Positions 44,500-56,659 of a stretch of DNA of 64,000 nt are shown here, piece after piece (positions within the stretch are counted from its first letter, which is position 1; every line of letters begins with the position of its first letter). Made by a program: the position numbers and the translations under genes. This DNA is from Symsagittifera roscoffensis (lineage: Eukaryota; Xenacoelomorpha; Acoela; Convolutidae): assembly GCF_963678635.1 (NCBI RefSeq), contig NC_087069.1, positions 53,702,635-53,766,634 on the forward strand, in the 5' to 3' direction. The notes under the pieces were generated by a model. It was not told where the DNA came from. It worked only from the letters and a program-made list of their open reading frames with translations, and did not search any database.

Positions 44500-47400
44500 A
44501 AAATCAATTCTTTTTCGGTTAGTTTTAATTTTTTCATCTACTTTTTTATGGCTTTGTCTTTCATGTGTATCGGAACATTTTTTTCTGCGTGCTTTGTTTC
44601 AGCTTTTTTGTTGAATTTTTTAAAATTCAAACTTGACATGCAATCAACTAGTAATAGGAACATGCAAGTCAACCGCTAATTAGGTAAAAAAGAACTAACA
44701 ATTAGGGAAACTGTGATTGTTCCAGTTTGATTTCAATTTTTATTGAAAAATGAGCAGAAGCTCTGTTAGGCAATTAAAAGTGTTTCTTCAGCGTTACTAG
44801 ATTCGACTAAGTCTTTCGGTTCATGTGGAAGCTGTTCGTCATATTAGGAATTTTGCTTTATCTCTACCACTCGAGGTTTTTTCCAGGTTGAGATTCAACA
44901 GCTGAATTGCCTGACCAAAATGCTGAACTATAATTGATTTCCGTAAAAAATCGAGTTTGCTACCGTTCAGTGGTTTTTGCTCGAGAGAATTAAATGAGAC
45001 GGTAGCTTAGAACGAACTATTTCTTGAGTCAATCTTTGGACATTGAATACCTCAGAACATGGTCACGTTTACTTTCAAATAATCAATTTATAGATCAGGC
45101 GTTTGTATACTTTCAATTAACCTTAGAAATTTAGTTTCCTCAAATGAAAACTGTCAAATATTTGATCCAATTAGGAGTGGGTGTGTTCGGTTTTGCCTAA
45201 AAATAGCCTTTGCAAAAATGTAAAAACCCAAATGGGAGACTTTTTTTCTTCTTTTGATAAGTTTGAATCGTCTTTTGATTGGTGTTGAAGAACAAAAGGA
45301 ATATTTCAGCAGAGCAAATGACATGTTTCTTTATTATGAGAGGTCTCCTGCCACATTCAAATCCATCAACATCTAAAGTAAGGAACAATTTTTGTTTTAT
45401 TTTTTCATGCTAACTTGACTTTCATACGCGCTCTTTTGTCTGTGCACCGTAATACGCAATACCAGTCACGTGACCTAAGTAACATTTTTTAACAGAATAA
45501 GGCGAAAGAAGTAAGTACTTACATTCAAATTTTTTTAGCAAAAATCTTGTTGCGTCATGCAATATAGCACATCATATAAGAAAGTTAAAATGTTTCAAGT
45601 GTGTATCGAGCAACTTTTAGTCTATTCCAACTGAACTACACCAAACATAATCCAAATCAATCAGCATCGATGTACAAACAAGCGGCTACCGATTTTTGAA
45701 ATATGACTGTTTTATCGAGATACTGAGTTTTCATGAGGTTAACAACTTCATGGTTAAGCTTCAAACCGAAAGTTGAAATGAATTCTAACAAACAAAAAAT
45801 TAAATCAAAATATCTCGCATGAAAGGAAAAAAAAGTTCACAAAAAATGATCATTATCAATATCAAGATAATCGTATCATTTTTTAGAATATCCAAAAGTT
45901 TTCAAAAAAAAAGTTTTTTTTTATTCATCTCATGTCTGCTTTCCGCGTGTTCATTTAAACTGTAGCCGGAACACTTGCGGATTTGTGTGACTTCGATGAT
46001 TTGTATTATCAATTCGTTTCTGTCCTCAAATAACAGTATTTTTTTGCTGGTGTTTTGATTTGTTGAAGATTGTTTTAAAATGATTTTTCAGAATGCAAAA
46101 TAGTTAGTAAACTTTTCTTGATTGAGTGGAGTTTGAAAAAAGGAGATAGGCTGCAAGACTTCGAAAAGAAAAAGTGAGAGCATGTTAAAGCCTGTCAAAA
46201 AATTACCTTTTCCTTGGACATATGTAGCTGGAAAAATTAAGTTTTGAAGCGGCACCATAGAAACCATTTCGACAAGGGAAAGATTGGTTTAATTGCTTTT
46301 CATTTCTAATTGGATCAATTGGTTAATATGAGATTTTTTTGTAGTTTTTTTTAAATGTAAAAAAAGGAAGTGGCCTCCCATATCATAACTTTTGCATATT
46401 GATTGACGGGGAATTTTTTCGACGGGGATTGATCTTTAGAATCTATTTTGGTAAATTAATTACGAGCTTAGCCTAATCTGGTAACACAACTTTGCACTTC
46501 AATTTTTTGCTCAGTCCCAATAACATCAAGTTTGCGCTCGGATTGATTTTTCGGATTTTAGAAACTTCATAATTTCTTCACTGTTTCGGAAAAAGAATTT
46601 CATTTAATCGAGTTCAACTAAAGTGAGTAATCACACGGAAAATCGAACTCTTCTCCATGTTCAGTGCCAAAGCAAAAAAATTAGAAAAACTCAGGAGTAC
46701 TTCGTTCTTACTCTTTTTCGAAATTGATATTGAATTATTATATTTTTTGTTCTGTTTTTTTTTGAGTTTTAGCTTTTCAGCCTTTTTTGAGTTTTAGCCT
46801 TTGAAATTGAGATAGAGTTTAATAGGTTTTCTGTTGGCTTTCTTTGTGCATAAACAGATTGTGAATAAGATTTTTGAGCCTTTTAGTGCTTTAACTTGTT
46901 AGTGCAACATTATATTGATATGTCAATTTGTTAGTAACAAGAGAGCATAAAAAAAACACTTTCTAAAGTATTGTTAGACAGGTCGTTAGTAAGTAGGCAA
47001 AACAAACTTAATCTTTTCAAATCTCTGAAAAATGTCTGGAAACGTATCTACTATACTTGAAGTCGTCTATTTTTTTAAATTTCTTAACATAACTGATTAA
47101 CCCGCTCAGAGAAGTAATTATATATGTCGAACGACTTTTTTTCAGACCCTTTTTCAGAGATACAGATTTAACCAAATCAACCTAACTTCTTGATGTGAAA
47201 ATTTTCCGGCTAAAAGTTTTTCAATTGTTTCACGGAGTTACCCGGCTAATGTTTATGGATCATCGATATAAATCTAGCGGGAAAAAGAGTTCAAATTCAA
47301 ACTTTAGCGAAAAGCAATTAAGAACCAAACCGATAAGGGAAAATGAATCCACTCCGTGAGTAGTTTTTTAAACGTACTGGTTTCATCCCATTTCTTGCTT

Positions 47401-48335
47401 CATCTCAGAACTGTTTCAGGGTAAACTGGTTGTTATGTTCAAATTTTCTCCCAAAACTTTTACGACATGCATAAAGAACATCTAGTTCTCAGCGAAGTTG
47501 ACTCCCGTAGTACAAAACAATTTATTCCATCCACCAACGAGAAGCGAATTTCCTTACCAGTCAAAGCAGTTGAAAAATCAATACACAAAAGCCTCAGACC
47601 ACAAAAAAAACTTTATGAGCTTTTTCGCTTCAAAGCTTTTTTCAAGTTTTCTGACTCATTTTTCCTGAAACAAAATTTAAGTTTTCAAAATCAATTTTTC
47701 CTCAAGCAAATTTGGAGATGTACATATATCAATGCAAGGTTTTGAAACCCAAACTCAACTGTCACTTCTTGTACTCAGACACAGACAGCTTAATGTACAA
47801 AAAAACGAAAAAAAAACACTCAGACTTTAAAAACGAGTTTCCGGGTGAAATATTTATACAATATTTTGCATTGTAGCCGGATTATGATTCACAACTATCA
47901 CAATGTAAGTACAAATGTACAAATAATTTGAAGTGCTTTTAACTGCCGCTAAATTGTTCAAAGATTGCTTTTTTGTTTTCGACTTTTTTTGGAAGCCTTA
48001 GGAAGCCTGAAAAAATCTTGATCAACTTTGAAGTTTTTTTGTATGAAGGAATTGATTTTCAGTGAAAATTGACAAGATGTTTGAGCATGAAAAAAGTTTG
48101 AAAAAAACTTGAAAAAATATATAAAAAAATTACTTAAAAATTTTGAAACTTCATGACCTAGTGTTTTTCTGTATCTCTGGGTTGAGTTGGGGTAGGTTAT
48201 TTGCTTTACAATTTTTTTTGAAGGATGATAATGTGAAAAGGATTTTTACAAGTTTTTTTCATTTATCAAATTCAGAGTTTACCTATATGAAAATCAAGTA
48301 ATGAAATGATATGTAACTGTCATTTTTTTCTGTTC
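44500..48335. other. AT-rich interval, no gene seen
   Basis: No recognisable domain, RNA gene or terminal repeat. A 92-codon plus-strand frame at 47467-47745 is rich in Phe, Lys and Gln and has no known pattern. Poly-T/poly-A runs are frequent. Confidence 0.35.
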
Positions 48336-48337
48336 AG

Positions 48338-48840
48338 ATAGTTACAGGGAAATATTCTGGAAAAAGCATTACAAAGGTGACTCAATGGCTGTTGAATCCC
48401 GAAAAAGACAGCCAAACTGTTATTTCTGGAAAGCATGCACGAGCCGAAATTAATCGCCGAAAGTAATTGAACACTTTTCGAACAAAACAAGCCTGAGCGA
48501 AAAAGTTCCAAAAAAAGTCGTTTTGAATAAAATTCGAGCTAAAATTTTTCTTTCAGTCTATGATGTCAATCGATACAGCCTCGATTGTTTATACCCATTG
48601 CCATGTGATCACTACAGAACAGTGAATGTTTCTGTCGTTCCTGGTGATACTGATAGCAACCAGAAACCAGGACAATGATGGTGATGATAATGATAAAGAT
48701 GATGATATTGATAGCAATGTCAGTGAAACAAACAGCTTGGCTGTTTTTTCAAAATTAATTCATTTGGAAAACATCATAGCTAGACCAAGTATTTGCAACG
48801 AAAAAAAGAATGAATCCCATCAGTGGCATTGAGCATTTTG
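48338..48840 (+). pseudogene. PolB C-terminal exon, copy B
   Basis: Begins after an acceptor-like TTTTTTTCTGTTCAG at the same place as copy A (ITKVTQWLLNP against ITKVTQRLLTH). After SGKHARAE the frame is broken and about 85 bp of extra sequence with its own TTTTTCTTTCAG acceptor precedes VYDVNRYSLDCLYPLPCDHY, then R-T-V-N-V-S, matching the copy A text around Y-D-D-K-R-Y and P-Y-G-H-Y-R-T-V-N. The acidic tail is recognisable but shifted (DDNDKDDDIDSNVSETNS; copy A also has N-V-S-E-T-N-S). It is non-functional. Shared splice position and shared 3' repeat show that A and B descend from one unit. Confidence 0.55.
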
Positions 48841-48892
48841 GTTTTTAGCCAAAACAAAATTCAATTGGTATCATTGGCTACAATTACTATCC

Positions 48893-49075
48893 ATAGGAAT
48901 CAAGAACGATCATTAATTTTACCGAAGGTCATTTGGAACCATTAATTATACATTGAGATCATAAGGTATAAAAATTAAAGATAGTTAGTCATCATTATTT
49001 GAACAATGGGATCATTAGTCATACATAAGCATCATTAGGTATCATCAAAACCCAATGATTCCTGTAGGGACAACC
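48893..49075. repeat. Decayed GGATCATTAGG array behind PolB copy B
   Basis: GATCATTA-type words at about 25-30-bp spacing end with GGTATCATCAAAACCCAATGATTCCTGTAGGGA, the same inverted terminal unit as at 2130-2158. Confidence 0.6.
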
Positions 49076-49079
49076 ACCG

Positions 49080-50460
49080 TCCTCCTCCCAATCTCAAAAA
49101 CGCATATCTAATTTTCTTGTATATTCTGAAACTTTCCAGATTTTTAAATTTTCCGAACAAAGCACAAGGCTGCTCATTCGAAAATTTGTGACTACATGTT
49201 TAAAATGCCCAAATTTCTATAATTCCAGCTGCGCAAATATTTCCAGGCAATTTTGTTCTCTCACATGATTCAGCAGTCTTATTACTCTGCAAATAGAATC
49301 AGTAATAATTCTTGGAACACCGTTGAAATTGTTCAATGCATGTTTTAAAACGATTCTGTAAATTTTCTTTTGAGTTTTTAGTAACCTGACAAAAATTCGG
49401 TTTTTAAATTTTTTTCTTCAAACATGAGATTCACAAAATTTTTTAAATTTTTCCACAACGAAGAAGATCTTAAAAAAGAGCCAAAGAAAATTTCAATCAC
49501 TATTTAAGAAAAAGCAACTCTGATCTCCCGTTCTTGCACTACAAGCAGATTGTTTGAACAGCATTGGTTATAAAAGAAAATGAATTATCTCAAGGTAATT
49601 TTTGAAGAAAAAAAATAAAAATTTTATCTGAAATGTTTCACGGAACAGTGAATCACATGGAAGAAACTTTGATTTTGAGTTCATTCAAACATGTTCAAAC
49701 GACAATCTATGTTTACCAGGCATCTGCAAGTATTATAGTACCTACTTTTCGAAAAGCAAAAACCTAATTTTTTAAAAAAATTTCTCATATTTCATTTAAA
49801 TCATATAGTAGAGGGCAAAAAACTCTTAACAATTTTGTGTCATTTCTGTAGTTTTTACGATTCAAGTAAACAAATAATTGTTTGAAATCATTAAAGATTA
49901 ACTGCTGAAATTAGCCAGAAAAGTTTAAGCGGAATCTGAAATCTTCTAAGAAATCTGTTTTGTAATTTACTGCTGAATTGTGAGATGAAAGTCTAAACCA
50001 GTCCTCTGACAGTTGCCAACGCTTAAAAAACATTTCGCTACCCAATGAAAAAAAGCAAAAAACTTGAGGCTGCAAATGAATCAGGTTTCTATACTACAAA
50101 ACCTTTGCAATTGAACGAGGGTGAGACATATAGAGCTCAAAGCTGTAAAACCCTGTTTTTTTGTTAAGAATTAGACTAATTGTCAAGTTAAGTTGAGATG
50201 TAAATCTCATCAATGGTTTCTACTTCTCTTTACAAGTTAAAGTCTTACTTTTTAATTCTAGCCATATCTCGTTTTTTCTTCAAAAGTAAGTTACGCCGAG
50301 TTCTATGCGATACGCCGAGTCCTATGCAGTGCAGAAAATTACTGAGCACTGCAAGAAACTTGAAAACCATCGGAAAAAGTTAGCAAAAATCTTCCTCCTA
50401 TTTCTCCTCAAACTGTTTGCGATGAGCCTCTGGAAACTGCGGAAGCCCGGGTGCAGAATC
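49080..50460. other. AT-rich interval upstream of the PolB gene
   Basis: No gene recognised. A directly repeated TACGCCGAGT(T/C)CTATGC lies at 50290-50330. Confidence 0.35.
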
Positions 50461-50464
50461 CTGA

Positions 50465-53400
50465 GTGCACGTTAAGCATGGATTGACTTCCAGTAGTCAT
50501 TGTATCTGTTGCCATACGAAATTTCTCACTGCGGAAAGCTATCAACAATCTCTGCCGAAGAAACACGTATTGCCAGTTGGGGATGGCATCGGGAGGAACT
50601 CTTTAGCTGCGCAAAACATGGCGCGTTCAGAGGAAAATTGCGCCAAAACGATCTTAAACTTGATGAAAAAAAGTTTTCTGTAAGTCATGTTGCTAAGCAA
50701 GAAAGAAGAAGACTCTCAATTAAAGTGCAACTCCATGAGGAAGTGGGGATGATCAAAAGACCCTCTGTGCAAGACGGGGACACTGGAAAATACGAAAGGA
50801 CAATACTACTTCTATACACGAAGTCTTTGACAGTGTACACCAAGGGAATGGCTTGGAACCGATAAAAGGAACTGATTGATCAAGTCAACCATTCCAAAAT
50901 AAAAGAAGGATCCAACCTCGAGCTATCTGATTCACTCAACTTTCTTCTACTCTGCTCACGAGTATCAACACTAACGATGATGACCGTTGCTTTCTATACT
51001 TCTGTTTTTAAGCATAAAACAGAATGAATGAGTCGGCCCTCTTTCCAATTTTTACACGGCGGCTGAAGAAAGTCAAAGTTTCAGTCTACATTCTCGACAA
51101 AGTAAGTGTGAAAACCTATGAGGAACACGAAAGGCTGATGGGTCTAATGGATGCGAATAGTTTAGAGAGGCTGAACAATAGTCAACTTATTGTCTTCCGG
51201 TAAAAAAACGTTTGAATTGACTTCCGAATGTTTGAACACCTCCTAATTAAAAATTTTCATTTTTTCAAACCCTTTTTTTATTCCACAGCTTGATATTTTT
51301 TAAAAATTTTACCTTCAGGTTCAACGATGGCCATTTGTTCCCCTTAATAGTGTCAAACATAATCGCTGTTAAAACTTTCACCGATATAACAGGCCAGGAA
51401 CTGCAAACTGCTATGGATGGTTGGATATTCGAGAACAGTTTTTCAGAAAAAAATCATTATCAAAGTGTTTTCTGATCTTTTTCATTACACCAAGAAGTTT
51501 CTGGTTGGTGCACAAAATGATTATAATTTTATCAACAAAATATCAAAATAAATTCCACTGGCAGCTCATAATTTGTCAAATTAAGATTCATGTTTTATAA
51601 TCAAAGCGCTGGCAGGAATCAAATTGTATAAAAAATGGCCTTATCAGCTTCTAAAGAATCATTTATTTCTTTGAAAATCTCTATATTTTTCTAAAATTGT
51701 AAAGGATCAAAATCTCTCTAAAAATGTACAGGGACAAAATTGAAAAATCAAAAAGTACCTAAACTTCGAAGTTTCGATATTTTGCCTTAGAAAAAGTTTT
51801 TTTTTTGCTGTAGAACTTTTTTAAAAACTCGGCCACTTTACCGACAAAGTCAATTGTTGACACAAATAAAGCGTTATACTAACTCTCATCTCAAAGTTCT
51901 CGACAATTTCCGAGAAACTCGACTCTTCCTGCGAACAATGTGGAGAATTGTCTTACAAGACGATATGTGAACGTTACCAGATACGAGTACAATCATCACC
52001 CGAAAGTTTCAACCAAACTGAAGTTTGGTTCACTTGGTCATAACCAAGAAATGTGTTTGACTACAGATGTGCTACTAGTTGCTCCCATTTTCTAAACTTT
52101 TTGTGAAAGTTGCTATCAAACCTACGGGCTTGATTGCGCCTGTTACTTCGCGGCAAGTAGTTTTTTCTGGAACGCTTAATTAAAATTTTGTAAGCCCGAC
52201 ATGAATGGGTTGCGAACATCTGGTTCTTGTGCACCGAGTGATAGAACGGGTCATGTTGTCGGTTTTCTCACAACGGTTTTAGAGTTTTGGAAGCCAAACA
52301 ATGAACACCTCCACGTTTTTTTGCCCTAAGAAACGTCAACCTACATCCTCAAAATTGAAGCAAACAAACAGGAAATCGGATTGAAAATAAGCGAACTCGG
52401 AAACTAACTCCATTCTCGCCAGAGTCACTGAATGGCCTCTTTTGTCGACCTCAAAGTCCACCTAAAATCTCACAGCTAAAAATTCCAACAGATATTTCAC
52501 AAGCTTATTGTTAGTTCAGCAATTGGTAAAAAGCGAAAGCAAAAAAATAGAAAGACACTGGAGATTGTAAAGATTTATCATTTCAGTAAGAAAAATGTTA
52601 TGGGACTAACCTTTGATAGTTAGTGCGACCATCTTAGATCTCGCCAATTGTTTCATTATTGTGTTTCAATATCAAAAAAAGAATCCTATACTAATTTTAA
52701 AAACGTTGTTTTTTGGCACGGATAGTTCTCTTTAGGCCATGAAAATTGATGACGTTTACCGAGACTTAGAGGGAAAAAGCTGACTTCGACATCTCAAATT
52801 ATGATGAGCATCATTCACTGTTCGACATCACCATCAAAAAATTATGTTGAAGTTTAAAGACGAGGCTAGTGGAAGGCCGATTATAGAACGTTTTGCTTTA
52901 ACACCGAAACTGGATTCAATTATCGTTAAGGGCGAGTACTCCATTTTTCCCTTTTACCTCCCTTTTATCAGTAAAATCACCACCACCACCACCACCACTC
53001 TCAACCTCCCTCCCCTTACAGTGTTGCAATAAATCACGGGTCTTAAGCTGATTGAGGCTACATAATATAATGTTGTGTAAAGATTGACTTACCTGAGAAC
53101 ATAGCTTTCCCTTGCCTTGTAAAAAAAAGAATGATAAAATGGCTTCTGTTTAGATGGCACACAAACGTTGAGTGCTGAAAGATTGAAACAAAATGCGCAA
53201 GAACAGATAAAACAAGCCTTCAGGGACACACCAGTCACTGTGACAACAATGAGAGTGTACAACTATAAAATTGTTTCGAAAGTTCTCACTAATATGACAC
53301 TGAAACAGAACAAACTTGCATTATCAACACTCGACTCAAAATTTTTGCTACTTTTTGTCGGGATTTCGACAGTTTATTCAATACAAAATGCTATTCTAGA
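50465..53400 (+). pseudogene. Decayed family-B DNA polymerase gene (PolB), intron-containing
   Basis: Probable replicase of a Maverick/Polinton-like or related element. Blocks in order: REELFSCAKHGAFRGKLRQN and RRRLSIKVQLHEEVGMIKRP (50580-50765), an upstream domain; KKVKVSVYILDKVSVKTYEE (51070) running to a GT...AG intron at 51200-51318 that joins in frame to FNDGHLFPLIVSNIIAVKTF; CLTTDVLLVAPIF, then SCYQTYGLD (52055-52130), the known T-D-V-L-L-L-A-D-V-F block of protein-primed PolB; DFDISNYDEHHSLFDITIKK and LKFKDEASGRPIIERFALTP (52770-52900), the K-x-K-D-E-x-x-G palm/thumb block; NKLALSTLDSKFLL...GIST (53300-53370), the C-terminal signature shared with copies A and B. Frameshifts and stops are frequent, and I cannot find the D-T-D-S active site, so it is dead. 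No integrase, ATPase or capsid gene is seen nearby. Confidence 0.6.
51200..51318 (+). other. Spliceosomal intron in the PolB remnant
   Basis: CTTCCG|GTAAAA at the left and TTTTACCTTCAG|GTTC at the right. Removal joins V-F to R-F-N-D-G without changing frame. 119 bp. Confidence 0.6.
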
Positions 53401-53404
53401 AGAC

Positions 53405-55365
53405 ATTCACCTAGAAGTCGAGTGGACAAAATCATACAATGATCATACTAGGACAGTGATAACAGTTCGCCAGAATTTCACTTTCCGGATCGTGGATTGT
53501 TACAGCGTCCTACTCAGATGCAGAGCAGTGAGAAGAGTAAGCGTTGACTAGCAGATTCCTTGAATGTACCCCTTTGTATAACCCATTTTGTTCGTCGAAG
53601 CTTCGGAAAAAAGCATTTAAAAACAGCGCAAAGGAAATCGAAACAAAAAACAATAAACATTGGGTTTCATATTTGAGAATATTTCTTACTGTTCTTCATT
53701 TCTTTTACTTCGGCCTAAACTTGTTTCGAGTTTAAACTATTAACCAGTAAATTTGTATTTGAAAACAGATCAATCACTGATTTATTATGAATAGCTACGG
53801 GCAAACAAAATAAAGTGACACAAATCAATCGCTACAAATCAAATCAATGCGTAAAATCCTTTGGCTCAGTTTTAGTAACAAACTTTTTAGCAAGATAGGT
53901 TCTCAACAAAAAGAAAGAAAGCCAGGAAAAGTTAATTACAATGAAACTAGGACGAAGGGAACAAGTTCAGGAATCAGGATGATTAAGTTTTAGTATCGCC
54001 GAGAAGGGCGCGCTTTACGGGCGATTTAGAAGGAATTATTTGATCGGGGACATGATTGATGAGCTAAGGTTAGAAACATCCTTAGCAGGTGGACTTTGTT
54101 AGGGGTGGGAACTTACATTCATTTAGAAAATTCTAGAATAGGGGTTCTCTAAAGTTTAAGGACCCACTTCCTTAGATTTTGCTTTACGTGAGTAAACCCC
54201 CCCCCCCCCCAGCTAGGAACGTCTCCCTTAGGATCCGGGATGATGCAATGCTACTAACTGCCTAAAAAATTTATGAAAGTTAAAAGTGGAAATCAAAATA
54301 AATTCTGAAAAAACGAACCACAAAACAAAATTTTTTGCTTGTCGAGGAAAAGTCAACAAGATCATTGTGAGTACTTCTTTACATATAACATTTTTTTCTT
54401 TCAAGGTCGTCACTTAAACTAATGAAGTTCATGTTTATGAATTTTATTGTAACGAAAGCAAAAAAAAACTTCTGTACTTTTTGGCATGTTAAGTATTTAA
54501 ATGAAACCGGAACAATTGTTATGCGAGAAAAAAATAATTGGTCTCACCGAAATTTTTTTATTCAGTGAGCCGTGGACAAAACACAACGGTTACATAAAAT
54601 GATAATCGTATAATATTTAAAATTTATATCGAATAGTTTTCAAAAAGACCATATTCCTCAAAAAGACCATAGTATAAATAAGACCATAGTCCTCAAAAAG
54701 ACCATAGTATAAATAAGACCATAGTCCTTAAAAAACTACGGTTTAGACTTTTTTCTAAATTAGTCTTGTTTTTTTTTTTTAGTTTGATAAAAAGATTTCA
54801 GTTCGATCAAAAAGACGTAGCAACCTAATTTAGGTGTTTTAGACAGTAATAGTAAAATAGGCAAGTTGGAAAAACTATATTAAAAAAAGACTAAGGAAAA
54901 CAAAAAAAGCTTTTTGGTTACCAAAATGAAGCTTAAAAGCTCCAAAAAAGTTTAATAGCTTTAAAAAAATTGAAGTCTTTAATTAGGCAAAACTTGAGCC
55001 TGCTCTTGTTGCTGGCCTACTGGCTCGCTTCATTCGCTGGAATTAAGACTAAAAATTGAAAGTTTCAAACCGGTTTTTCTCGACACTGATGTGAACTTTG
55101 AGAGTTTTCAAAAATCGTTCGAATCATGATTGAAAGGGCTTCATTTTGATATATCACTCAACCCAGTCCGACTTTTTTTGCGTTTGTACAAAATTGTATG
55201 AATAGAAGTTTCGCATGATTGAAAACAGCATACTCAGATGTCTAAGCCAATCGGAGTAGTAGGGTTGAAAAAAGCTTAATTGTTTCCAACGAACCTGGTC
55301 AAAAAGGTTAAAAGATCGAAGGCAAGAGTTATTTCTATGTTATTGAATTGGTTCTTTGTGTTAAA
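53405..55365. other. Interval without a recognisable gene
   Basis: Contains a C-run (54197-54210) inside a GC-richer patch (54000-54240), poly-A/T tracts, a 35-40-bp tandem repeat (listed separately), and GTTTCAAACCGGTTT near 55065, a dispersed repeat also seen near 7255. Short frames are unsupported. Confidence 0.35.
54645..54735. repeat. Short tandem AAGACCATAGT repeat
   Basis: AAAAAGACCATAGTATAAATAAGACCATAGTCCTC is repeated two to three times with a period of about 37 bp. Confidence 0.75.
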
Positions 55366-55368
55366 TTT

Positions 55369-55566
55369 CAAACGATATGCATGAATTCATATAATTTTAA
55401 CAATCTAACCACTTCCTTTGTCGCATTTGTTTCTAAATGCCGGATGGCTTCGATGAAGATTGCACTGTTTCGGTTACTAGGTTCGGCTTCGGTTTTCTGC
55501 ACTGCTGTGTCTTCATCATCAGATAAAATCTCTCCCTCTGGAACGTCGCGCAAACTTAAAACAACA
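55369..55566 (-). CDS. Candidate terminal exon of an unknown gene
   Basis: On the minus strand a good acceptor (TTGTTGTTGTTTTAAG) is followed by an open stretch of about 60 codons: an acidic start (VPEGEILSDDEDTAVQKTEA) and a helical, charged end (EAIRHLETNATKEVVRLLKL) before a stop. Composition is clearly more protein-like than that of neighbouring frames. No upstream exon was found to the right, and no family is recognised. Confidence 0.3.
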
Positions 55567-55738
55567 ACAACCGGTTATGACGACTTTTTGTTATTTCATG
55601 TATTTCAGTGATATTTTGGCGTTTCAAGAAAACATTTAAGTAGTGTTCTTTTAAAGTGTTTATATCTCATAACTAGAACAGCTAGCAGTCTTTAGTTGTT
55701 CTCAGTGGTGCAAAAATCAGCAAACGTTCATAGCTGGG

Positions 55739-56097
55739 CAGGGACGGATCTAGGATTTTCTCGAGGGGGTGGCGGATTTTCAAAAATTTTCGAAAATTTT
55801 GACGACCTTTGTTTAGGTCGACCAAATTGACTTTCAGAGCTCTCCTCAAATATAGCAAAAGACGTTTTTGGGCATTTTTTTTTAAAATTTTGACAAAAAA
55901 ATCGCGTTTTTTTGGCGTACGCTCCCCTTCAAAATTAGTATATATATTGGCGCAAAAGGCGCCTTTAGAAAAACTTTAGGGTCAGTCGGCCAAAAATGGA
56001 TTTCTTAAAAAGTAGCAAAGGGGGACTCTTCGGGTCGGCAGGGGGTCGAATCCCTAAGGGGGTAGGGGGCGTCCCCCCCCCCCTAAATACGCCCCTG
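55739..56097. mobile_element. hAT-type MITE with 8-bp target duplication
   Basis: The left end CAGGGACGGATCTAGGATTTT and the inverted right end CAGGGGCGTATTTAGGGGGGG are flanked by TAGCTGGG (55731-55738) and TAGCAGGG (56098-56105), an 8-bp duplication with one mismatch. CAGGGGCG termini and 8-bp sites are typical of hAT elements. No transposase inside. Long G and C runs sit next to the termini. Confidence 0.8.
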
Positions 56098-56139
56098 TAG
56101 CAGGGTTAGACTTGGATTTTTTCGAGATAAAAACATTGT

Positions 56140-56300
56140 CGACCTTTTTCTTGGTAGATCAACCTCATTTTTTGAGCTCTCAAAAATCGTTCTACACGAC
56201 CTATTTTAGGTCAATCAACTTCATTTTCTAAGCTCTCTTGAATCTTTGTATAGACGCTATTGAGGTCGACCAACATAAACTTTTGTGTTCTCTCAAATAT
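56140..56300. repeat. 55-60-bp GGTCGACCAA...GAGCTCTC repeat
   Basis: GGTAGATCAACCTCATTTTTTGAGCTCTC, GGTCAATCAACTTCATTTTC...GCTCTC and GGTCGACCAACATAAAC...TTCTCTC follow each other at about 57-bp steps. A fourth unit lies inside the MITE at about 55816. Confidence 0.65.
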
Positions 56301-56379
56301 TAATAAGCAACTGTTTTTTGAATTAGCGTTCTCAACGCGCGCTCTCCTCTCATTGTTACCTTATATTGGTACGGATGGA

Positions 56380-56455
56380 AGTTATCCGGTACGGATGGAT
56401 AAACTTAGCACCATTGGTGCATACTTTTATAACTTATTGATATAAATTAAACAAC
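56380..56455 (+). repeat. 5' LTR, about 76 bp
   Basis: GTTATCCGGTACGGATGGAT, AAACTTAGCACCATTGGTGC and CTTATTGATATAAATTAAACAACA match the 3' LTR at 62110-62190. GGTACGGATGGA is also doubled just outside (56370). Confidence 0.75.
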
Positions 56456-56659
56456 ATGTTTGGTCAAATGACCTTGTACGGCTGTACGCCAAAGAAAAAA
56501 CATGAGCAATAGCTCAGTCGATAATTAAAGTTTCGTATGGACAGTTGTTTGATTTTGCCATCGACCATATTCTCGGGGACAACAAAATACATGAGGACAA
56601 CAACAACAGCGAAACACAATTTCAACACTCAGAGACAATGATACAAATGTACTACTCAA

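Noticed and set aside
48648-48668. G-D-T-D-S in PolB copy B, like the polymerase active site
   Set aside because: It lies in the C-terminal tail after the P-C-D-H-Y-R-T-V-N segment, where copy A has I-F-P-D-S-N; it is a coincidence, not motif C.
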